Shown: positions 1-9,775 of the stretch, piece by piece
How positions within the stretch are numbered: the first letter of the stretch is position 1
Layout: every line of letters starts with the position of its first letter
NCBI RefSeq assembly: GCF_045310525.1
Contig: NZ_JBJHZY010000001.1
Span: forward strand, 744,001 to 808,000
Direction: 5' to 3'
From: Clostridium_AT radicumherbarum
GTDB taxonomy: Bacteria > Bacillota > Clostridia > Clostridiales > Clostridiaceae
Length of the DNA: 64,000 bases
Notes under the pieces: model-generated
Databases searched by the model: none
Told to the model about the DNA's origin: nothing
The model's input: the letters and a program-made list of their open reading frames with translations, nothing else
Position numbers and translations under genes: made by a program

Positions 1-987
1 AATAAGGAAAATTTAGAAATAAATATTGATACTATTTTAAATTATAGAGTTCTGGCTTTAAGAAATTTAAAAATAAATGCAATATTTAAGGTTCAGGCTG
101 TTTTAGCGCAAGCCTTTCAAGGATATCTAGAAGGGGAAGACTTTACCCAAGTTTTTAGTCCGAAAATTGTATCAGAAGGTACAGAAGGAGGAACTGAGCT
201 TTTTGAAATAAAATATTTTGAGAAGAAGGCTTATCTTGCACAAAGTCCACAATTTTATAAGCAAATGCTTGTAGGTTCAGGATTTGAGAGAGTTTTTGAA
301 ATAGGACATGTTTATCGCGCTGAAGAGCATAACACTATTAGACACTTAAATGAATATGTGAGCCTTGACTTAGAAATGGGTTTTATTAAGGATGAAAGAG
401 ATATTATGAATTTAGAAGGAAAGCTTCTTAAATTTATGTTCAATTCTGTAAAAGAAAAGTGTGGAAAAGAACTTGAACTATTACAGGTTAATATTCCTGA
501 GATAGCTGATGAAATTCCTTCCATGAGACTATCTGATGCAATTGAAATACTTAAAAAATTCTATGGAAGAACTGACTTATTACATGATTTAGACCCTGAG
601 GGAGAAAAGCAAATTTGTGAGTATGCAAAGAAATATCTAAATAGTGAGTTTCTATTTCTAACTTACTATCCACGTAGTAAAAGGCCAATGTATGCCATGC
701 CGGCTGAAGAAAACTTAACTCACAGCTTTGACCTTTTATTTAGGGGCCTGGAGATAACCACTGGAGGGCAAAGAATTCATAATTATGAACAGCTTAAAGA
801 TAGTATTGCTTCAAGAGGATTAAAGGTAGAGAGCTTTAAGGATTATCTTCAAGTTTTTAAGTTTGGAATGCCGCCACATGGTGGCCTGGCCATCGGTTTA
901 GAAAGGCTTACAGCACAGCTTTTAGGTTTTAAAAATATTAGAGAGGTTACATTATTTCCTAGAGATAGGGATAGAATTAGACCTTAA
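1..987 (+). CDS. aspS: Aspartyl-tRNA synthetase, archaeal (AspRS2) type, 5'-truncated by the window
   Basis: The frame is open from base 1, so the N-terminus (anticodon-binding OB fold) lies outside the window and 328 residues are visible. They form a class II aminoacyl-tRNA synthetase core: a substrate-binding stretch with AQSPQFYKQM, motif 2 (VFEIGHVYRAEEHNT) and motif 3 near the end (GLAIGLERL). There is no long GAD insertion between motifs 2 and 3, which bacterial AspRS has, so this is the short archaeal/AspRS2 form. In many Firmicutes that form is non-discriminating and charges tRNA-Asn with Asp for GatCAB; that part is family knowledge and cannot be decided here. AsnRS is the main alternative but fits the TYYPRSKRPMYAMPAEEN stretch less well. 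A strong terminator follows. Confidence 0.85.
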   Translation, partial: NKENLEINIDTILNYRVLALRNLKINAIFKVQAVLAQAFQGYLEGEDFTQVFSPKIVSEGTEGGTELFEIKYFEKKAYLAQSPQFYKQMLVGSGFERVFEIGHVYRAEEHNTIRHLNEYVSLDLEMGFIKDERDIMNLEGKLLKFMFNSVKEKCGKELELLQVNIPEIADEIPSMRLSDAIEILKKFYGRTDLLHDLDPEGEKQICEYAKKYLNSEFLFLTYYPRSKRPMYAMPAEENLTHSFDLLFRGLEITTGGQRIHNYEQLKDSIASRGLKVESFKDYLQVFKFGMPPHGGLAIGLERLTAQLLGFKNIREVTLFPRDRDRIRP

Positions 988-1026
988 TAGGTAATAAATT
1001 AAGATTTTAAATCAATGAGAATGGTG

Positions 1027-1067
1027 TATCCAATATTTACATATTGGATATATCTTTTTATTTTTTT
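1027..1067 (+). terminator. Rho-independent terminator after aspS
   Basis: A perfect 10-bp stem (TATCCAATAT / ATATTGGATA) with a 4-nt loop is followed by a T-rich tract. Confidence 0.85.
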
Positions 1068-1185
1068 GCATATTTTTTATAAAAAAATGCAAAATAAATG
1101 GGTAATGTAAAAAATAAATAATATGAATAATGTGTGAAGTTGTGGAAAGAATAACAGATACATGTGATTAGGGAAGTGGTTATGC

Positions 1186-2025
1186 TTGGATGAAGTTATA
1201 AAAGGCAATCTAATAATAATCGGAGGAGCTGAAGATAAAAAAGGCGGAAAAAACATTTTAAAGGAAGTTTGCAGCAAGATTGATAAGGAAAATGATGAAT
1301 TAGTTATTGCTACCATCGCAACACAATTTCCAAAGGAAGTAGGAGCAGAATACAGAAACATCTTTGAAAGTCTTGGAGTAACTAATATTAATATCCTGGA
1401 TATACAAGATAGAAAAGATGCTTGTGAAAGACAGAATATTGATATTATGCAAAAGGCATCCCTAGTTTTTTTCACTGGTGGTGATCAGCTTCGTATTACC
1501 AGCCTATTAGGTGGTACCCCTTTATTTAAGGTAATACATGAAAGACATGAAGATGGATGTGTATTCGTTGGCACCTCTGCAGGAGCATCTGTAATGAGTG
1601 ACACAATGATTATTACTGGCACGGATGAAGAGGCACCTAAAAAATGTACATTAAAAATGGCTCCAGGTCTTGGACTTTTAAAAAATGTTGTTATTGACCA
1701 GCATTTTTCGCAAAGAGGAAGAACAGGAAGAATTTTAGTTTCTATCGCAGAAAATCCTGAAAGTTTAGGTATAGGTATAGATGAAGATACTGCTATTATG
1801 GTAAGCAGCAAAGGTGAATTCCAAGTTATAGGCTCTGGAGCAGTATATGTTTTCGATGGAAGTTCAATTACCTATACTAATGCCTCAGAACAATACCCTG
1901 ATGAAATTTTATCCATGTTTGATATAAAAATGCATGTTCTTAAAAATGGCGATAAATATATCATAAATACAAAACAGCCTATTAAGGAGGAAATACAGCG
2001 TAAAAATGAAAATAGCAGACGTTAA
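1186..2025 (+). CDS. cphB: Cyanophycinase
   Basis: This is a serine exopeptidase of family S51 (279 aa) that cuts cyanophycin, the multi-L-arginyl-poly-L-aspartate storage polymer, into beta-Asp-Arg dipeptides in the cytoplasm. The catalytic serine lies in GTSAGASVMSD (Ser about 131), and the family GGDQLRITSLLGGTPL segment sits just before it. The start is TTG (LDEVIKG) 13 nt downstream of GGGAAGTGG. The 3' end overlaps cphA by 20 nt and carries that gene's ribosome site AAGGAGG, so the two are translationally coupled. Length and motifs match the family. Having polymerase and depolymerase in one operon suggests nitrogen/carbon storage, perhaps linked to sporulation (inference). Confidence 0.93.
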   Translation: MDEVIKGNLIIIGGAEDKKGGKNILKEVCSKIDKENDELVIATIATQFPKEVGAEYRNIFESLGVTNINILDIQDRKDACERQNIDIMQKASLVFFTGGDQLRITSLLGGTPLFKVIHERHEDGCVFVGTSAGASVMSDTMIITGTDEEAPKKCTLKMAPGLGLLKNVVIDQHFSQRGRTGRILVSIAENPESLGIGIDEDTAIMVSSKGEFQVIGSGAVYVFDGSSITYTNASEQYPDEILSMFDIKMHVLKNGDKYIINTKQPIKEEIQRKNENSRR

Positions 2026-4621
2026 CATTTTTGAAGGGAGAAATATATATTCTCATAAAAAATGTATAAGAATGGATTTAGACTTAGAAGGCTATTGTGA
2101 GATTCCTAGCAATAAAATTGAAGGTTTTAATGAAGGCTTGCTTAAGCTGCTTCCTGAGCTTTTCGCTCATAGATGCGGAATTGACGAAGAAGGAGGCTTT
2201 GTAAAGAGACTTTGTGAAGGAACCTATTTAGCTCATATATGTGAACATTGCATTATTGCTCTTCAAAATAAAATTGGATTAGATGTGGTTTATGGCAAGG
2301 CAAGAGAAATAGAAAAGGATAATTATTATGTAATTTATCAATATGAATATAAAAATACAGCCATAGAGGCTGGTAAAATAGCTGTAGATATGATTAATTC
2401 ACTAATTAAGGGAAATGACTTTAACTTTGATTTTAGACTTCAAGCCTTGACAGATATCCTTTCAAAAGAACAATTAGGGCCAAGTACCTTAGCAATTTGT
2501 GATGAGGCAAGAAAATTAGGAATACCTGTACTTAGGTTAGGAGAAAAAAGCATGTTTCAACTTGGATATGGTAAGTACAGTAAAATGTTGGAGGCAACTA
2601 TTTGTGATGAAACTAGTGGTATTGCCATTGATATAGCTTGCGATAAGCTTCTTACTAAAGAAATTTTGCTCAATCAATGTATTCCTGTAGCTAGAGGAGG
2701 TAAAGTTGAAAATACTTTAGATTTGCTCCTAAAAGCAGATATTATAGGTTATCCAATAGTTGTTAAACCCAGATTTGGAAATCAAGGTAAGGGCGTTTTT
2801 GTTAATATTAGAAATGAGAAGCAGGCATTAGAAGCCTATAACTTACTAAGTAAAGATTATGAAGATATAATGATCGAAAAACACATTACTGGCAGGGATT
2901 ATAGAGCATGCGTTGTTGATGGAAAAGTTGTGGCTGTAGCTGAAAGGATTCCACCATTCATTATTGGAGACGGAATTAGTAACATAAGAAAACTTATTAA
3001 TGAGATAAATCAGGACGAAAGAAGAGGTATCGGCCATGAAAAACCACTAACAAAAATCAAGATAGATGACGCGCTTATTAGCTATATCTCCAAAGAGAAT
3101 TATCAATTGGGCTCGGTATTAGAAATAGGCAAAAAGCTTGTTCTCAGGGAAAATGCCAATCTTTCAACTGGCGGTAATTCAATTGATTGTACAGATCTAA
3201 TATGTGAAGAGAATATTGATATATGTAATAGGGTAGCTCAGGCCATTGGATTAAATATTTGCGGCATAGATTTATGCTGTAAGGATATTAGCATACCTCT
3301 TACAATGGAAGATGCTGTAATAGAGGTTAATGCAGCGCCTGGAATCAGGATGCATCATTATCCATGTAATGGTCAGGGAAAGAATGTTGCTAAAGCAATA
3401 GTTGAAATGATGTTTAAGAATAATGACAGGAGTATTCCTATAATTTCTATTACAGGAACAAATGGGAAGACCACTACAACAAGATTAATTGCACATACAC
3501 TTTCACTTATGGGAAGCAGAGTTGGTATGACCACTACTGGTGGAATATATATAAACAATAAATGTATATATAAAGGTGATACCACAGGTTACACAAGTGC
3601 AATGACGCTTTTAACGAACAAGGAAATTGATGTTGCTGTTTTAGAAACCGCCAGAGGTGGCATCATAAGAAAAGGGCTAGCTTATGATTTGGCAGATGTT
3701 GCTGTAATTACAAATATTACTGAAGATCATTTAGGCATTGATGAAATCAATACGCTTGAAGATTTGGCCTATGTTAAATCCCTTGTAGGAGAGGCTGTTA
3801 AAGAAAATGGATATGTTATTCTAAATGCAGATGATGAAGTAAGCAAAACTATAGTAAATAGAATGAAAAGTAATATTATTTTTATATCAAAAGATAAAGA
3901 TAATGTACTTTTAAGAGAGAATATTTCAAAAGGCGGTTATGGAGTATATACACATAATGGATATATATATGTAGAAAAGGATGATAATGCTGTCCCTTTA
4001 ATAAAAGTAAACAAAATTAATATAACTATAAATGGAAAACTGAAGTATAACATTGAAAACTCAATGTGCGCCTGCGCAGCGCTTATTGGATTAAAAGTAA
4101 ATTATTCTACTATTCGGAAGGGTTTATCCACCTTTTATTGTAATGAAGAACAGAATCCTGGAAGATTCAACATGTATTCTGTTAATGGTGCTACAGTTAT
4201 TCTTGATTACGGACATAATATAGAAGGCTACAAGGCTGTACTAGAGGGAATAAAAGCAATAAAGCATAATAGGCTTGTTGGAGTAATTGGAGTACCTGGT
4301 GATAGACTTGACAGTAACGTTCTTCAGGTAGGAAATATTTCAGGCAACTATTTTGATTTCATATACATAAAAGAAGACATGGATAAAAGAGGAAGGAGAA
4401 ATGGCGAAATCGCTAAGCTCCTTGAGAAGGGAGTTTTAAGCTCCGAGTTTAATCATAAAAATTTAGAAACTATTCTTGATGAAGTAGAGGCATTAGAAAA
4501 AGCTATTGATAAATCAAAACCTGGAGATATTATTATTATCTTCTTTGAAAAATATGAACCATTATTAAATTTAGTAAAAGAAAGAATAAATATAATAGAA
4601 AAACAGGAAAGTGCAAATTAA
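2006..4621 (+). CDS. cphA: Cyanophycin synthetase
   Basis: This 871-aa enzyme extends cyanophycin by ATP-dependent addition of Asp to the backbone and Arg to each side chain. Layout: an N-terminal domain (about 1-160), an ATP-grasp domain (about 220-475, with KPRFGNQGKGV and EVNAAPGIRMHHYP), then a Mur-ligase-like domain with the P-loop GTNGKTTTT at about 482-490 and the Mur-type segment NPGRFNMY. The length is normal for CphA. The start ATG overlaps the end of cphB and is preceded by AAGGAGG. The ATP-grasp and Mur motifs I can read look intact, so the enzyme is probably active. A strong terminator ends the two-gene operon. Confidence 0.95.
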   Translation: MKIADVNIFEGRNIYSHKKCIRMDLDLEGYCEIPSNKIEGFNEGLLKLLPELFAHRCGIDEEGGFVKRLCEGTYLAHICEHCIIALQNKIGLDVVYGKAREIEKDNYYVIYQYEYKNTAIEAGKIAVDMINSLIKGNDFNFDFRLQALTDILSKEQLGPSTLAICDEARKLGIPVLRLGEKSMFQLGYGKYSKMLEATICDETSGIAIDIACDKLLTKEILLNQCIPVARGGKVENTLDLLLKADIIGYPIVVKPRFGNQGKGVFVNIRNEKQALEAYNLLSKDYEDIMIEKHITGRDYRACVVDGKVVAVAERIPPFIIGDGISNIRKLINEINQDERRGIGHEKPLTKIKIDDALISYISKENYQLGSVLEIGKKLVLRENANLSTGGNSIDCTDLICEENIDICNRVAQAIGLNICGIDLCCKDISIPLTMEDAVIEVNAAPGIRMHHYPCNGQGKNVAKAIVEMMFKNNDRSIPIISITGTNGKTTTTRLIAHTLSLMGSRVGMTTTGGIYINNKCIYKGDTTGYTSAMTLLTNKEIDVAVLETARGGIIRKGLAYDLADVAVITNITEDHLGIDEINTLEDLAYVKSLVGEAVKENGYVILNADDEVSKTIVNRMKSNIIFISKDKDNVLLRENISKGGYGVYTHNGYIYVEKDDNAVPLIKVNKINITINGKLKYNIENSMCACAALIGLKVNYSTIRKGLSTFYCNEEQNPGRFNMYSVNGATVILDYGHNIEGYKAVLEGIKAIKHNRLVGVIGVPGDRLDSNVLQVGNISGNYFDFIYIKEDMDKRGRRNGEIAKLLEKGVLSSEFNHKNLETILDEVEALEKAIDKSKPGDIIIIFFEKYEPLLNLVKERINIIEKQESAN

Positions 4622-4631
4622 ATTATTTTAG

Positions 4632-4667
4632 AATAAAGCTAGAAAATACCTAGCTTTATTTTTTTTA
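4632..4667 (+). terminator. Terminator of the cphBA operon
   Basis: An 11-bp perfect stem (AATAAAGCTAG / CTAGCTTTATT) with a 7-nt loop is followed by a run of T. Confidence 0.9.
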
Positions 4668-4745
4668 TTATATTATACTAAATAAGAAAAATGAAGTGGG
4701 TTATCAAAATAGGACCTAAGTATTAAATTGGAAGGAAGAATATAA

Positions 4746-5588
4746 ATGCTTATAAAGGCTTATGCTAAAATTAATTTATCCTTAGATGTTATAGGCAAAA
4801 GAGAGGATGGATATCATTTATTAGCAATGCTTATGCAGACAATTGATCTTTATGATATTATTAATATTAATAAGGCTTCTAAAGGAATAAGTTTGTCATC
4901 TAATAAGTCCTATCTTCCAAATGATGATAGAAATCTCTGTTATAAAGCAGCAAAACTGTTTATAGAAAAATATGAAATAAAAGAAGGAATTGACATCTAT
5001 ATTAAGAAGAATATTCCTGTAGCAGCAGGACTTGCCGGTGGCAGCACCGATGCCGCAGCCGTACTAAAAGCAATGAATGATATTTTTGAGGTTAATGTAA
5101 GTAATGAGGAACTAATGGAGCTAGCATTAAAAATAGGAGCGGATGTACCATACTGCATTATAGGGGGAACTGCTCTTTGTGAGGGTATAGGAGAAAAAGT
5201 TAAAAAGCTTAATAGTTTTAAAGACCATATACTCGTTGTAATTAAACCTCCTTTTGGGGTTTCTACTAAAGAGGTATATCAAAATTTAGATACAAGTAAA
5301 ATATATAAACATCCAGATACTAAGCATCTTATAAATGCCATAGAAGAGGATGATTTGAATTATATTAGCAAAAATATGAAAAATGTTTTAGAAAATGTAA
5401 CTTTAAGAAAGCATAATATATTAAAGGATATAAAAAATAGTATGTTAAAATATGGAGCATTAGGAGCAATGATGAGCGGAAGTGGCCCTACCATATTTGC
5501 ATTCTTTGAAGATATGCTTAAAGCTCAATATTGTTTTGAAAAATTAAAACTAAAATATAGTGAAGTATACATTACTAGAACAATATAA
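4746..5588 (+). CDS. ispE: 4-diphosphocytidyl-2-C-methyl-D-erythritol kinase
   Basis: This GHMP kinase (280 aa) of the non-mevalonate (MEP) isoprenoid pathway phosphorylates CDP-methylerythritol. The N-terminus AYAKINLSLDVIGKREDGYH is typical. The ATP-binding glycine-rich motif PVAAGLAGGSTDAAAV is at about 92-107, and the third GHMP motif (MMSGSGPTIFAFF) is near the C-terminus. The ATG follows a GGAAGGAAG ribosome site. It is transcribed alone, between terminators. Confidence 0.96.
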   Translation: MLIKAYAKINLSLDVIGKREDGYHLLAMLMQTIDLYDIININKASKGISLSSNKSYLPNDDRNLCYKAAKLFIEKYEIKEGIDIYIKKNIPVAAGLAGGSTDAAAVLKAMNDIFEVNVSNEELMELALKIGADVPYCIIGGTALCEGIGEKVKKLNSFKDHILVVIKPPFGVSTKEVYQNLDTSKIYKHPDTKHLINAIEEDDLNYISKNMKNVLENVTLRKHNILKDIKNSMLKYGALGAMMSGSGPTIFAFFEDMLKAQYCFEKLKLKYSEVYITRTI

Positions 5589-5597
5589 TTATTAGTT

Positions 5598-5645
5598 AGA
5601 CAGGTTATAATCTCTTTTTAAGAGGTTATGCCTGTCTTTTTTATA
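5598..5645 (+). terminator. Terminator after ispE
   Basis: AGACAGG pairs with CCTGTCT, with an inner partly paired stem, followed by TTTTTT. Confidence 0.85.
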
Positions 5646-5707
5646 TGCATATTTTGGCTTATATATGAGAAAAATATGTCAGTAATAAAGAATACTGGAG
5701 GCAGACT

Positions 5708-5899
5708 ATGCTTATTGTTGGTTTATTTACAAAGTATTTTTTAATATTGATGTTAGTCCAAGGCTACATAGTTGGTATATTGGATGCAAGATTTTTTTAT
5801 AACAACAACATGAAGAAGACTGCTATAAAAGCTAGAATTTTGGGTATTGGTTTTATGATTTTAGGCATAGCATTATTTACTTTAAGAGAAATAATGTGA
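5708..5899 (+). CDS. Small two-helix membrane protein, CLC_0170-like
   Basis: This 63-aa hydrophobic protein has two likely membrane segments (about 4-27 and 40-60) joined by a short basic loop (NNNMKKTAIKAR). It has a good ribosome site (CTGGAGGCAGACT ATG). It resembles the small clostridial proteins annotated as CLC_0170 family, whose function is unknown to me. It sits 34 bp upstream of the germinant-receptor genes and on the same strand, so it is probably co-transcribed with them. A role in the germination complex is conceivable but is only inferred from position. Confidence 0.7.
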   Translation: MLIVGLFTKYFLILMLVQGYIVGILDARFFYNNNMKKTAIKARILGIGFMILGIALFTLREIM

Positions 5900-5933
5900 A
5901 ATATATGGTGTGGAAAGTTGAAGGTGTTGCATT

Positions 5934-7394
5934 TTGAAGGAAATAATTAGAGACTTAATTTCTCCAAAGGTTGATGAGAATGTTGCCTATATTAAAGGTT
6001 TGTTAAAGGATACATCAGATATAGTTTATAGACAATTTAATATTGCCGAATGGAAGGCAGCTCTTATTTACATAGATGGAATGGCAGACAAATTTATTTT
6101 AGATAACTTTGTACTTGAATCTGTAATGCTTAAGAGTGAAAGAGTAGAAAATGTAATGCAAATTAAAGATAAGATACTTACAGTGTCTGATATGAAGCAG
6201 GTAATGAAGCTTTCTGAAGGCTTAAACGCTGTACTTTCAGGTGATTCAATCATGTTTATTGAAGGTCTGTCTGTTTTATATGTTATTGCAACTAGGGCTT
6301 GGCCAACAAGGGGAGTAAGTGAGCCTTCCGGTGAATCTGTTATTAGAGGAGGACGAGATGGATTTACAGAAACCATAAGATTTAATACTGCATTAATTAG
6401 AAGAAGAATAAAGGATACCAGACTTAAGATCGAGCCTAAAATTGTAGGTATTAGATCAAAAACAGATGTGGCTATACTTTACATAGATGATGTTGTTAAT
6501 AAAGATGTTCTGGAAAAAGTTAAGTCAAGAATTCAAAACATAAAAATAGATGCAGTTTTAGATAGTGGATATATTGAGGAATTTATTGAAGACAATAAAC
6601 TATCTCCTTTTCCCCAATTACAAAGTACTGAAAAGCCAGATGTCATTGCAGCAGGTTTGTATGAAGGCAGAGTAGCTATATTAGTTGATAATTCTCCCTT
6701 TTGTATACTTGCACCAGCAACTTTACCAAGTCTTTTTCAGACACCAGATGATTATTATCAAAGATGGATAAATTCATCAATACTTAGGCTTGTAAGATTT
6801 TCTGCAATTATTTTATCAATGCTTTTGCCATCACTTTATATTGCCGTGACTTCTTTTCATACAGCTATTATACCTACAAAGCTAGCATATTCTATCGCTG
6901 CTTCTAGAGAGGGAGTTCCTTTTCCGGCCTTTGTTGAAACCATAATCATGGAGATAGCCTTAGCATTTATATTAGAAGCAGTGGTAAGATTGCCTAAGGC
7001 AATAGGTTCAACAATTGGTATAGTAGGAGGATTAATATTAGGGCAGGCGGCAGTCAGTGCAGGAATTGTAAGTCCTATTATGATAATTATTGTATCCATT
7101 ACTTCTATTTCTAGCTTTATTACTCCTAATTATGAGGTTAGCTCTGCTTTAAGATTATCTAGGTTGTTTCTCATAATATGTTCTTCAATAATAGGATTGT
7201 ATGGTATAGCTATTGGCTCAATAATAATAATCATACATTTAGTAAAACTTAAAAGCTTTGGGATTCCATACTTATCACCACTAGTTCATCCTCATAAAAG
7301 AGATATGAAAGATACATTCATTAGAGCTCCTATAAATCTATTTAAGAGAAGACCTGAATTTATGGAAACCAAAGATAAAATAAGGCAAGAATAA
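5934..7394 (+). CDS. gerKA: Spore germinant receptor subunit A (GerA/GerKA family)
   Basis: This is the A subunit of a Ger-type germinant receptor of the spore inner membrane (486 aa). The N-terminal half is soluble and ends in the family segment EGRVAILVDNSPFCILAPAT, followed by about five membrane helices (about 285-460). LSPFPQLQSTEKPD is the conserved PFPQ region. The TTG start (LKEIIRD) is chosen because the N-terminus aligns with the family; its ribosome site is weak. The B and C subunits follow, giving a complete A-B-C operon. The family is normally expressed in the forespore under sigma-G; I could not assign a promoter with confidence. The germinant cannot be read from sequence. Confidence 0.92.
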   Translation: MKEIIRDLISPKVDENVAYIKGLLKDTSDIVYRQFNIAEWKAALIYIDGMADKFILDNFVLESVMLKSERVENVMQIKDKILTVSDMKQVMKLSEGLNAVLSGDSIMFIEGLSVLYVIATRAWPTRGVSEPSGESVIRGGRDGFTETIRFNTALIRRRIKDTRLKIEPKIVGIRSKTDVAILYIDDVVNKDVLEKVKSRIQNIKIDAVLDSGYIEEFIEDNKLSPFPQLQSTEKPDVIAAGLYEGRVAILVDNSPFCILAPATLPSLFQTPDDYYQRWINSSILRLVRFSAIILSMLLPSLYIAVTSFHTAIIPTKLAYSIAASREGVPFPAFVETIIMEIALAFILEAVVRLPKAIGSTIGIVGGLILGQAAVSAGIVSPIMIIIVSITSISSFITPNYEVSSALRLSRLFLIICSSIIGLYGIAIGSIIIIIHLVKLKSFGIPYLSPLVHPHKRDMKDTFIRAPINLFKRRPEFMETKDKIRQE

Positions 7395-7439
7395 TTTATT
7401 ACTTACACTGATTATACAGGAAAGTGAGGACTACTCTAT

Positions 7440-8540
7440 ATGAGCGAGAAAAGGTTAGTTGGCAAATATGGATTATTTTCAACTATAGTAGTAACGGTAA
7501 TAGGTGTAGGGGTGTTTTCCTATCCTAGTTCTATGGCTCAACAAGTTGGAACTGATGGGTGGATTGTAACAATAGCTGCTGGTTTTATATGCATGGCATT
7601 GTTATTTATAATATATAAAATTGTAGATAAAAATGGGTTCATATCTTTTTATGACCTTACTATAAATACATTAGGAAAACTATTTGGGAATATCATAATA
7701 TTGTTACTTTGTTTTTATTTTATTTTTTCTATTTCTATTGGCATGAGAATATTTGCTGAAGTAATAAAAATGTACTTATTATTGAAAACTCCAACAGAAT
7801 TTATATTATTGGTGATGATTTTTACAGGACTATACTTGGTACGTACAGATATTTCTGTATTAGTTAAATTTAATGAAATATCCTTTGTAATTATGTTTGT
7901 ACCAATGATAATAATTTTACTGTTTTCAACTAATAATGGGGACATTACAAATGTATTGCCTATATTGCAGCACTCCCCAAAAGAATATATAAGTGCACTA
8001 ATAACTTCCACCTATGCTTTTGGAGGATTTGAAATTGCATTTTTAATTTTGCCATATATGAAAGATGTAAAGGAAATTAAAAAAACACTAATCAGCAGTA
8101 TATCATTTATTACACTCTTTTATTTAGCGGTTGTAATCTTATGTTTAATGTTTTTTACAAAGGATCTTACTAAAGAGCTTATCTGGCCTACTATGGGTTT
8201 GGTAAGAGCTATCATGATACCAGGATCATTTATTGAGAGATGGGAAGGTATAGTAATGGCACTGTGGGTTTTTTATTATTTCACAACTTTTGTAAATATA
8301 TTCTATTTTTCAGCAGAACTAATTAAAAAGAGCTTTAAGCTTGATGAAATAAAATTAACTGCTTTAATACTCTCACCAATTATTTATTTGCTAGCTTTAT
8401 ATCCTGAAAATATCGCCGAAATTTATGATATATCTAATAAAACCACCTTGTTTTTTGTTACCTTGAGTTTCATATTTGTGCCTTTTGTTTTATTGATATT
8501 TAAAGGAGGCAGAAAAAGAGGTGAGAAAAGTGAAGTATAA
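7440..8540 (+). CDS. gerKB: Spore germinant receptor subunit B (GerAB/GerKB family)
   Basis: This integral membrane protein (366 aa) has about ten helices and belongs to the GerAB branch of the amino-acid/polyamine/organocation (APC) superfamily. The N-terminus KYGLFSTIVVTVIGVGVFSY is the first-helix signature with the unwound glycine region. In this family the B subunit binds the germinant and may conduct ions. It lies 45 nt downstream of gerKA, and its 3' end overlaps gerKC by 20 nt, which implies coupled translation. Confidence 0.92.
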   Translation: MSEKRLVGKYGLFSTIVVTVIGVGVFSYPSSMAQQVGTDGWIVTIAAGFICMALLFIIYKIVDKNGFISFYDLTINTLGKLFGNIIILLLCFYFIFSISIGMRIFAEVIKMYLLLKTPTEFILLVMIFTGLYLVRTDISVLVKFNEISFVIMFVPMIIILLFSTNNGDITNVLPILQHSPKEYISALITSTYAFGGFEIAFLILPYMKDVKEIKKTLISSISFITLFYLAVVILCLMFFTKDLTKELIWPTMGLVRAIMIPGSFIERWEGIVMALWVFYYFTTFVNIFYFSAELIKKSFKLDEIKLTALILSPIIYLLALYPENIAEIYDISNKTTLFFVTLSFIFVPFVLLIFKGGRKRGEKSEV

Positions 8541-9708
8541 AAGAATACTGCCTATAATTTTGTGCAGTTTATTCTTAAGCGGATGTTGGGATAAAGTTGA
8601 AATTGATAGAAAATTATTTATAACAACTATAGGAATTGATCTAGGTAAAGATGCCGGCAATAATAAGGATGCAAAGGAAATTAAGCCCAATGACCCGTTT
8701 CAAGATAGAATTTCTTCTAAGAAGCTTTCAATAATCTATAGCTTCCCTGATATAAGCAGCCTTGGGCCTGGAATAACTAGTACTGCTAGGGATAAATACA
8801 TTAACGTCGATGCTTCTTCTATGGAGGACGGAATAATTGAGGCTACTGGGAGAAGCAGCAGAAGTATATATTTAGGACAGACAAAGCTTATAATGCTAAA
8901 TAGTGCAATTTTAGAACAGCCTGATATTTTTAAAGAAATATTAGATTATTTGGAAAGACACCCTTATTTGAACAAAATGATGAGGATTGTAGTTTCTGAA
9001 GGAAAGGCTGAGGAATTTGTAAAATTTCAACCTACCATGGAAAAAAATATAGAGAATTATTTAACTGGACTTATGGAAAGCAGTGAAAGTAATGCCTCAA
9101 TTTTGCCAGTTACTTTAAATGAAGTAATAATTCTTCTTGGCCAGAATGGAAATGCAATTATACCTAAAATTAGCATGGATAAAGAAAAGAAGGATATTGT
9201 GCTTTCAGGAGTAGCAGTTATTAAGAATTATAAATTAAAGGGCTTTTTAACACCTGAAGAGGTTGCGGATTTAGAAATAATGAGGGGTAAAATCAAAGGT
9301 GGAAAAAGAGTGATTTATATGGATGGTCACCCAATTGATATAGAGATAAATGATATAGAAAGAAAAATAAAAGTAAGTGGAGATAAAAATAAACTTTTCT
9401 TTAATATTAATTGTAGGTTAGAAGCGCAGCTTATGGAAGGTTTTAAAGGAAAAGAGATACTTTCAAATACAGAACTTAATTCTATTGAAAAAAATTTTAG
9501 CGAATCTATTTCTAAAGAATGTAATATTATTGCTAAACTGTTACAGACTGAGTTTCAGGTAGATCCCATAAATTTAAGGGAATATGTGGAGAAATATAAG
9601 CCATCTCTTTGGAAGGGAATTAAGGATAATTGGGATGAAGCTTTTAAAAGTGCAGAAATTACAGTAAATGTTGATGTAAAAATCAGAAGAATTGGTGTTA
9701 CTAAATAG
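8521..9708 (+). CDS. gerKC: Spore germinant receptor lipoprotein subunit C (GerAC/GerKC family)
   Basis: This Ger(x)C lipoprotein has 395 aa. A short basic start and hydrophobic stretch end in the lipobox LSG-C at Cys22, followed by WDKVEIDRKLFITTIGID, which is characteristic of GerC proteins. The mature part is expected on the outer face of the spore inner membrane. The GTG start is 12 nt after AAAGGAGG, inside the end of gerKB; a second in-frame GTG three codons later is an alternative. Confidence 0.92.
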   Translation: MRKVKYKRILPIILCSLFLSGCWDKVEIDRKLFITTIGIDLGKDAGNNKDAKEIKPNDPFQDRISSKKLSIIYSFPDISSLGPGITSTARDKYINVDASSMEDGIIEATGRSSRSIYLGQTKLIMLNSAILEQPDIFKEILDYLERHPYLNKMMRIVVSEGKAEEFVKFQPTMEKNIENYLTGLMESSESNASILPVTLNEVIILLGQNGNAIIPKISMDKEKKDIVLSGVAVIKNYKLKGFLTPEEVADLEIMRGKIKGGKRVIYMDGHPIDIEINDIERKIKVSGDKNKLFFNINCRLEAQLMEGFKGKEILSNTELNSIEKNFSESISKECNIIAKLLQTEFQVDPINLREYVEKYKPSLWKGIKDNWDEAFKSAEITVNVDVKIRRIGVTK

Positions 9709-9775
9709 AGATTGATGAATAATTTAGAAAAATATGGTAATAATTACTGACAAATAAGCAATATGGGGGATAAAA

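Noticed and set aside
5597..5645. Possible riboswitch between ispE and the small membrane gene
   Set aside because: It is only a two-tier stem with a T-run, sufficient for a terminator.
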